Source: Candidatus Methylomirabilota bacterium (lineage in GTDB: Bacteria > Methylomirabilota > Methylomirabilia > Methylomirabilales > JACPAU01). From it: a stretch of DNA of 5,784 bases. The notes below the pieces were generated by a model. That model searched no databases and was not told where the DNA came from. It saw nothing but the letters and a program-made list of their open reading frames with translations. Shown one piece after another: positions 1 to 3,948 of this stretch. The translations under genes and the position numbers were made by a program. The first letter of the stretch is position 1. Every line of letters starts with the position of its first letter. Where the stretch lies: assembly GCA_023249205.1 (NCBI GenBank), contig JAHFDC010000068.1:1-5784 (forward strand), read 5' to 3'.

Positions 1-249
1 AAATTTCACGATGTCGGCGGCCTGCTCCTCGAGCACAAAGCCAAGTTCTCCAAAGCGGCGCGCGGGCACCTCGCCCGCGCCGCCAAGATCTCCAAGCGGC
101 TCCGCCGTGAACGAGAGTTGGCCTTTTACGGCGACATCGACTTCCTCCCCACCGAGGAGTATTCGGCGGCCGACGCCAGGCGGGCCTACGAGGATGCGGC
201 CTGGGTGCTCACCCTGGCCACCAAGGTGATTGACCGCCTCCCCGCATGA
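1..249 (+). CDS. HEPN domain protein, C-terminal part (5' truncated by window edge)
   Basis: The reading frame is open from base 1 and ends at TGA 247-249, leaving 82 residues of the C-terminal end. It is mostly helical and charged. The segment RRERELAFYGDIDFLP (visible residues 35-50), followed by a Tyr and a final helix of the DAxxAxxxA type, matches the end of small HEPN proteins of about 120-150 residues that carry an RExAFYGDxDxxP signature. The opening KFHDV looks like the K-x-HDL stretch in the middle of such proteins, so roughly the first third to half is missing. HEPN proteins are often RNases or toxins paired with a minimal nucleotidyltransferase antitoxin, but no partner is visible here, and the canonical R-x4-6-H ribonuclease motif is not evident in this fragment. 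The family call is by remembered pattern. A role as a toxin is not established. Confidence 0.72.
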   Translation, partial: KFHDVGGLLLEHKAKFSKAARGHLARAAKISKRLRRERELAFYGDIDFLPTEEYSAADARRAYEDAAWVLTLATKVIDRLPA

Positions 250-353
250 GCGCAGGAGTGCCCTCGGCACACCATCACCGCTCGATCCTGTTCAACCTGG
301 CGGAGGCGCTGGTTTTCCGCGCGAGAACCCGTGCGGCGGGGGCAGGGCGGATG
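250..353. other. Short convergent intergenic region
   Basis: This stretch lies between the HEPN stop and the agmatinase stop, with the two genes pointing at each other. It holds two small perfect or near-perfect hairpins, listed separately, but no T-run on either strand. I see no clear intrinsic terminator and no convincing gene. Confidence 0.5.
311..329 (+). repeat. Hairpin between convergent genes
   Basis: GGTTTTC (311-317) and GAGAACC (323-329) can form a 7-bp stem with one G-U pair around a CGCGC loop in plus-strand RNA. In minus-strand RNA the same stem has a C-A mismatch, so it would favour the HEPN transcript. It lies about 60 bases past the HEPN stop. No T-run follows, so it is at most a factor-dependent terminator or an RNA 3'-end stabiliser. 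A smaller hairpin, GTGCC-CTC-GGCAC, lies at 258-270. Confidence 0.3.
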
Positions 354-1199
354 CTAGGGGTGGAAGAACAGAATCCCGGCGTCCCGCAGGATCCTGGCGG
401 CGGCCACCGCTGTCACCCCCCCGGCGTCAGCGGGCGGGCAGACCTCCACGAGGTCGAGAGCGACCACCTGGAGGTCGGCGAGGGCGCCGAGCACCGCGAG
501 GATTTCTCCTGTCGTCCAGCCGGCGGGCTCCGGGCAGGAGACTCCCGGGGCGAACGCAGGGTCGAGAACGTCCATATCAATCGTCAGATAGACCGGAAAG
601 CCCTTGAGGGCGCGGCGGGCGGCCTCCAGGCCGGCGGGTGTTCTGGGGTCAACCCAAAGCGTGTTCGCTTCCGCGAAGGCCGCCTCTTCTACCGTCCCTG
701 ACCGGATCCCCGCCTGGATGAGCCGACCAGGCCCCACCTGCTCCGCCACCCGGCGCATCACCGTGGCGTGGGTCAGCGGCTCCCCCCCGTACTGGTCCGC
801 CAGGTCGGCGTGGGCATCAAGTTGGAGGACCCGGAGGTCGGGGTAGCGGGCGAGCGCTGCCCGGACCAGGGCGAGGGTCACCAGGTGCTCGCCCCCCAGG
901 GCGAGCAGGGGCAGGCCGGCTTCGAGAACCCGCCCCGCCTCGTCCTCGATCGCCTTGAGCGCGCCCAGCAGGTTGCCGAGCGGCAGATGAATGTCGAGGC
1001 CATCGTACACCCCCACGTCCCGGAAATCGGCCCGGAGCGCAAGGCTGTACTCCTCGAGGAACTGGGAGGCCTGGCGGACCGCCGCCGGGCCCTCCTTCAC
1101 CCCCGCCCGCCCGCATCCGGTGGCGTCGAGGGGGACACCGAGGAGAACCGCCCGGGAGCCCGCCTCTGCCTCGCGGCAGCCTAGGAAGCGGCCGCTCAC
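354..1199 (-). CDS. speB: Agmatinase / arginase-family ureohydrolase
   Basis: This 281-residue protein has the usual length and all the metal-site motifs of the arginase/agmatinase family. They are GGEH (102-105), LDAHAD (127-132) with D128, H130 and D132, a THATVMRR segment (143-150), and TIDMDVLDPAFAPG (206-219) with D208 and D210. A late DLVEV (249-253) supplies the conserved Glu. The enzyme should use two Mn ions to hydrolyse agmatine to putrescine and urea in the cytoplasm. The start is GTG at 1199. It overlaps the aminopropyltransferase stop as GTGA, with GGAG nine bases upstream, which suggests translational coupling. It is the last gene of a three-gene polyamine operon. Context leaves open that the true substrate is N1-aminopropylagmatine, giving spermidine directly. 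The family call is firm, while the exact substrate is inferred. Confidence 0.93.
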   Translation of the reverse strand: MSGRFLGCREAEAGSRAVLLGVPLDATGCGRAGVKEGPAAVRQASQFLEEYSLALRADFRDVGVYDGLDIHLPLGNLLGALKAIEDEAGRVLEAGLPLLALGGEHLVTLALVRAALARYPDLRVLQLDAHADLADQYGGEPLTHATVMRRVAEQVGPGRLIQAGIRSGTVEEAAFAEANTLWVDPRTPAGLEAARRALKGFPVYLTIDMDVLDPAFAPGVSCPEPAGWTTGEILAVLGALADLQVVALDLVEVCPPADAGGVTAVAAARILRDAGILFFHP

Positions 1200-2044
1200 G
1201 GCAGGGCGCTCCGGGCTCGCTCCAGCAGCTCCTCGACGGTGCGCGGGAGGGCAAAGGCCGCCCGGTGGACCTCCGGGCTGTAATACCGTGTCTCCAGCGC
1301 CTTCGCCCGGACCTCGTCCGGCCGGTCGTGGGGGTGGCGCTTACTCCCCAGCATGAAGGACCAGAGCCCCGTCGGGTAGGTGGGAATGGCGGCAAGATAG
1401 AGGCAGGCCACCGGAAAGCGCCGGGCCACCCAGCGCTGGATCTGGGCGATGAGCGCCCCGTCCAGGTAGGGGGTCTTGGTCTGGGCCGCGAAGATGCCAT
1501 CCCCCTTCAGGGCGCGGTGGAGGCTGGCGAAGAACGGTTCCTCGAAGAGGGCGATGGCCGGGCCGACCGGGTCCGTGGAGTCCACCAGGATGACGTCGTA
1601 GGCGCCCTGGGCCGCAGCCACGTGGGCCACGCCATCCCCGACGATGACCCGGGCACGGGGATCCTCCAGGGCACAGGAAATGGTGGGGAGGAACCGCCTG
1701 GAGGCGGCGATCACACGCTCGTCAATCTCGACTAACTCGACCTGCTCCACCTCGGGATGCTTCAGGATCTCCCGGACGGTCCCCCCGTCCCCGCCCCCCA
1801 CCACCAGGACCCGCCGGGGCCGGGGATGGATCAGCAGGGGAACGTGGGTCAGCATCTCGTGGTAGATGTGCTCGTCCACCTCGGTCGTCTGGACCGCCCC
1901 GTCCAGGACCAGCATCCGCCCGTACTGGTAGGTGTCCAGGATGGCGAGCGTTTGATACGGGGTCCGCTCCACCCAGAGGCTCTCCTTCACCCGGCAGGTC
2001 AGGCCCAGGTTGGGCGTCTGGCGCTCGGTGAACCAGAATTCCAT
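1196..2044 (-). CDS. speE: Spermidine synthase-family aminopropyltransferase
   Basis: This 282-residue protein is full length for bacterial SpeE. Visible motifs are an N-terminal beta-strand domain, LDGAVQTTEVDEHIYHEML (48-66), the nucleotide-binding VGGGDGGTVRE (82-92), the VEID acidic turn (105-108), GDG (136-138) and the catalytic DSTDPVGPA loop (155-163, D155 and D158). The substrate-pocket segment PTYPTGLWSF follows at 221-230. The enzyme transfers an aminopropyl group from decarboxylated S-adenosylmethionine to a diamine, classically putrescine to spermidine. Agmatine is an alternative acceptor in some bacteria. The ATG at 2044 overlaps the decarboxylase TGA as TGATG, with GGAGGG four bases upstream. 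Its own stop overlaps the agmatinase start. No SAM decarboxylase gene is in the window, so the co-substrate must come from elsewhere. The family call is firm, while the acceptor is not determined by sequence. Confidence 0.95.
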   Translation of the reverse strand: MEFWFTERQTPNLGLTCRVKESLWVERTPYQTLAILDTYQYGRMLVLDGAVQTTEVDEHIYHEMLTHVPLLIHPRPRRVLVVGGGDGGTVREILKHPEVEQVELVEIDERVIAASRRFLPTISCALEDPRARVIVGDGVAHVAAAQGAYDVILVDSTDPVGPAIALFEEPFFASLHRALKGDGIFAAQTKTPYLDGALIAQIQRWVARRFPVACLYLAAIPTYPTGLWSFMLGSKRHPHDRPDEVRAKALETRYYSPEVHRAAFALPRTVEELLERARSALP

Positions 2045-2526
2045 CAGGCCCTCCCCCCATCTCCCCCGTCATACCAGAGGACGACCGCGGCCACCGCCGC
2101 GCCGAGCCGGTCCACGGTGTGCTCCACCGCCCGGATCCGCGTCTCGGTCAGGATCATCCGCCGCCGCTGGAAGGCGGCGTGGAGCATCTCCTCCACCCGC
2201 TGCTCCGCCTCCTCCTTCCCGCAGTGGCCGTGAAACTCCATGATGACGCCGAAGCCATCCCGCGAAAGCCCGACCCCGACCGCAGCGGCCAGCCGCTCTC
2301 CCCGCGTGGAGCCGGTGATGGCGGCGTAGGCCGTTGGGACCAGGGCTCCCGGCGGCAGCGCGAGCACTTCGCAGAAGGCCGCCTTGGGCGGCAGGATGCT
2401 GCTCACCTTGACCAGGTTGACGTTCCCGATGCCTGCCTCAAGGAGGGCGTGGTCGAAGGCGTTGAGCTCCGTCTCTCCCTCTGCCGCACCGACCGCCAGC
2501 GCGTAGCATGTGGGCGTCTCGAGCAT
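2044..2526 (-). CDS. pdaD: Pyruvoyl-dependent arginine decarboxylase
   Basis: The 160-residue protein matches the PvlArgDC family of about 150-165 residues. The self-cleavage site is Ser-Ser in NLVKVSSILPP (37-47). Cleavage between S42 and S43 would give a short beta chain and an alpha chain capped by pyruvoyl made from S43. Counting from the cleavage site, D25, N37 and E97 (in MEFHG) fall where I recall Asp35, Asn47 and Glu109 of the Methanocaldococcus jannaschii enzyme. The reaction is arginine to agmatine plus CO2, the first step for the two downstream genes. ATG at 2526 has GGGAGGG four bases upstream. This is the first gene of the operon. The fold was first described in archaea and occurs in scattered bacteria, including Chlamydia. 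The Gly/Asp-rich tail (153-160) overlaps the ribosome site of the next gene. Confidence 0.93.
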   Translation of the reverse strand: MLETPTCYALAVGAAEGETELNAFDHALLEAGIGNVNLVKVSSILPPKAAFCEVLALPPGALVPTAYAAITGSTRGERLAAAVGVGLSRDGFGVIMEFHGHCGKEEAEQRVEEMLHAAFQRRRMILTETRIRAVEHTVDRLGAAVAAVVLWYDGGDGGRA

Positions 2527-2583
2527 CAGTCCCTCCCGGCGTGGATCCGGTGGTCCGCCACGCGTCCGCTATTTCAGTGTGTG

Positions 2584-2612
2584 TCTGTAGCAGAATCCCC
2601 GGGCCCCTTCAA
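2584..2612 (-). promoter_or_regulatory. Candidate promoter for the pdaD-speE-speB operon
   Basis: On the minus strand, TTGAAG (2612-2607) and TACAGA (2589-2584) are separated by 17 bases. They match the sigma70 consensus at 4 of 6 and 3 of 6 positions. Transcription would begin about 50 bases upstream of the pdaD ATG. The -10 is weak, so this is only the best candidate seen. Confidence 0.3.
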
Positions 2613-2662
2613 TAGGATTGTGGCCTTCGGCGCGATTTTTTTTGGCCGGCCAGACAGCCAGA

Positions 2663-2701
2663 CCCGGGCGGCCGTGGAGCAACGAGGCCCGCCCGGGCGG
2701 G
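2663..2701. repeat. Inverted repeat plus 14-bp perfect palindrome
   Basis: CCCGGGCGG (2663-2671) is perfectly complementary to CCGCCCGGG (2689-2697) across a 17-base loop. The right arm lies within a 14-bp perfect palindrome, CCCGCCCGGGCGGG (2688-2701), which also repeats CCCGGGCGG in direct orientation (2692-2700). The left arm and the right half of the palindrome therefore compete for the same partner. It lies about 75 bases upstream of the candidate pdaD -10. Role unknown. It could be a regulator site or an RNA structure. Confidence 0.6.
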
Positions 2702-2718
2702 GGCGCAAGGCTGTCGCG

Positions 2719-2760
2719 GCCCCCCCTGCCAGGCCAGGGCAGCCCAGACACAGGGGGGGC
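2719..2760. repeat. 10-bp perfect inverted repeat with nested alternative stem
   Basis: GCCCCCCCTG (2719-2728) and CAGGGGGGGC (2751-2760) are exact reverse complements around a 22-base loop. A second stem, CTGCC (2726-2730) with GGCAG (2738-2742), uses part of the left arm, so the two foldings exclude each other. No T-run follows on either strand, which argues against an intrinsic terminator. Role unknown. Confidence 0.6.
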
Positions 2761-2813
2761 GGTCCGTCAGAATTTGCAGACGATCGGCCGGAGAGGGATG
2801 TCGCGAGGGGCCG

Positions 2814-2825
2814 CTCCCCGGGGAG
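2814..2825. repeat. 12-bp perfect palindrome
   Basis: CTCCCCGGGGAG reads the same on both strands. It lies about 95 bases upstream of the plus-strand -35 candidate. In such GC-rich DNA this may be chance, but it could be a regulator site. Confidence 0.4.
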
Positions 2826-2911
2826 GGGGATCGGGCGGAAAGCGGAGGGTCCGCTGGAGGTCGGTCCGGGTCGCTGCTCATCGGCTGATGTCCCCCGAGC
2901 CCGCCGAGGGA

Positions 2912-2921
2912 CAACCGGTTG
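2912..2921. promoter_or_regulatory. Operator-like palindrome over the -35
   Basis: CAACCGGTTG is a perfect 10-bp palindrome. Its last three bases are the first three of the -35 element (TTG) of the plus-strand promoter. This is a position where a bound repressor would block RNA polymerase. No matching second site was found nearby, and no regulator gene is present. Confidence 0.35.
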
Positions 2922-2947
2922 CCTTCATAGCATACGCCCCCTAGAAT
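2919..2947 (+). promoter_or_regulatory. Sigma70-like promoter for the MtrA-like gene
   Basis: TTGCCT (2919-2924) and TAGAAT (2942-2947) are separated by 17 bases and match the consensus at 4 of 6 and 5 of 6 positions. The expected start of transcription is near 2954, giving a leader of about 58 bases before the GTG at 3012. The in-frame ATG at 2946 lies inside the -10, so it could not be the start codon of a transcript from this promoter. Confidence 0.5.
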
Positions 2948-3011
2948 GACAAGGGGCTCTCGAGACGCTCGCAGTGGGCGGCAATTTCACCATGCGGGAA
3001 GAAGGTCCGGC

Positions 3012-3899
3012 GTGAGGCGGCCTCCTCCGGGGGGCCGGCTCGCCGCGCCGGCGGCGGTCCACCTGGGCGCCCCGCGGGGCTGGGTGGCCCTCTGCACCCT
3101 GGCCGAGCGGGACCTTCCCGCCCGCCTCGCCCTGGCCGCGCGCCCCGCCATCGCGCTCATCGGGCCCGTCTTCACCCTCCCCCGGGGGCTGGTGCGGCTG
3201 GTGGCGAACCTGGCAGCCCTGCCTGCCATCCGGAACCTCCTGCTCTGCGGGCGCGACCCCAGGGGGGTGCCGGCCCGGGAGGCAATCCGCCGCATCTGGG
3301 AGGCCGGGCTGACACCCGCGGGGTACCTTCCCGGCCTGCCAGGTGTGCCGCCTCTCAGGAACCTTGACCGCCGGTCGCTCGCTCTCGTCCGGGCGCGGGT
3401 CAGGCTCACGGACCTCGGGCCGACCCGCCGGGTGGACCGGATCCTGCGGGCGGCGCAAAGCATCCCCCGAGGCCGGGGGAAAGAGCGGCGCCGCCTCCCC
3501 CGGAGCCTCACCATCCGGACTCCCGCCGTCGCCCCGCAAGAGCACGGGCTCGATCCGACCGGCTACTTTGTCATCCTGGCGCCGACGCCAGACAGGCGCA
3601 TCTGCTGCGAGCACTACCGGCGGGACGGAACCCTGACCCGCCGCTTCCTGGGGGCCGATGCGGCCGGCCTCTGCCGGGCCATCCTCGAGCGGCGCCTCGC
3701 GGGGACGGCCGAGCACGCCGCCTACCTTGGACGTGAACTCCAGAAGGCGGAAGACGCCCTGCGCGCCGGCCTCCCCTACTCCCAGGACGATCCCCTCCGC
3801 TTCCCCCGGGGATGGCCGGCCGGACGGTCGAGGGTCCCGGGGTCGGCCCACCCGACGCGGCAGCAGCCGGGGCGAAGAAGGCGGGAGCGACGCGGCTGA
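3012..3899 (+). CDS. MtrA-like / DUF4346-like two-domain protein, function unknown
   Basis: The 295-residue protein (GTG start) has two recognisable halves. Residues 4-120 follow the layout of MtrA, the corrinoid subunit of tetrahydromethanopterin S-methyltransferase: a proline/glycine entry, VALCTL (25-30), GPVFT (51-55), a VANL...LLLCGRDPRG core (65-85), then PGLPGVPPLRNL near 107-118. The cobalt-ligand His expected after GRDPRG is Val86, so corrinoid binding as in MtrA is unlikely. Residues 179-263 resemble the DUF4346 domain: DPTGYFVI, ICCEHY, HAAYLGRELQKAE (235-247) and YSQDDPLR (256-263). An Arg/Pro-rich tail follows. GTG 3012 was chosen because AAGAAGG precedes it at about six bases and a good promoter lies upstream. 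An in-frame ATG at 2946 has no ribosome site and falls in the -10. No membrane anchor is seen, so it is probably cytoplasmic. The substrate and partners are unknown. Confidence 0.75.
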   Translation: MRRPPPGGRLAAPAAVHLGAPRGWVALCTLAERDLPARLALAARPAIALIGPVFTLPRGLVRLVANLAALPAIRNLLLCGRDPRGVPAREAIRRIWEAGLTPAGYLPGLPGVPPLRNLDRRSLALVRARVRLTDLGPTRRVDRILRAAQSIPRGRGKERRRLPRSLTIRTPAVAPQEHGLDPTGYFVILAPTPDRRICCEHYRRDGTLTRRFLGADAAGLCRAILERRLAGTAEHAAYLGRELQKAEDALRAGLPYSQDDPLRFPRGWPAGRSRVPGSAHPTRQQPGRRRRERRG

Positions 3900-3948
3900 G
3901 GACCGGCAGAAGGCCCGAGAGGGGAAGGGGAGCCGAACGGGTGTGTTT
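3900..3948. other. Short gap between convergent genes
   Basis: These 49 bases separate the MtrA-like stop from the HD-GYP stop. The sequence is purine-rich with only tiny stems such as CCC-GAGA-GGG (3914-3923). No convincing bidirectional terminator is visible. Confidence 0.4.

Larger units (their letters stand above)
2527..3011. other. Divergent intergenic region, no recognisable gene
   Basis: About 485 bases separate the decarboxylase start (minus) from the MtrA-like protein start (plus). Reading frames exist on both strands, but their translations are Pro/Arg/Gly-rich and match no family I know, as expected for very GC-rich noncoding DNA. The region holds one promoter candidate per direction, a T8 tract (2636-2643), and a cluster of perfect inverted repeats between 2663 and 2825, listed separately. 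I see no tRNA or known riboswitch. Confidence 0.65.

Noticed and set aside
246..701. Plus-strand 151-codon frame starting ATGA on the HEPN stop
   Set aside because: Most of it is antisense to the agmatinase, and its translation is compositionally biased with no recognisable domain. The ATGA overlap alone is not enough.
2631..2643. T8 tract as a rho-independent terminator
   Set aside because: Only a 3-bp GCC-TTC-GGC stem precedes it, and no plus-strand gene ends upstream.
2946..2948. ATG as the start of the MtrA-like gene
   Set aside because: It has no ribosome site and overlaps the -10 of the best promoter, and the extra 22 residues are unlike the family. GTG 3012 is preferred, though not proven.
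2119..2949. Plus-strand 276-codon frame across the decarboxylase and the intergenic region
   Set aside because: It is antisense to the pyruvoyl decarboxylase and then runs through GC-rich noncoding DNA. The protein is Arg/Pro/Gly-rich and matches nothing known.
2925..3851. Minus-strand 308-codon frame opposite the MtrA-like gene
   Set aside because: The plus strand shows recognisable MtrA-like and DUF4346-like motifs, and the minus frame is a low-complexity shadow of it.
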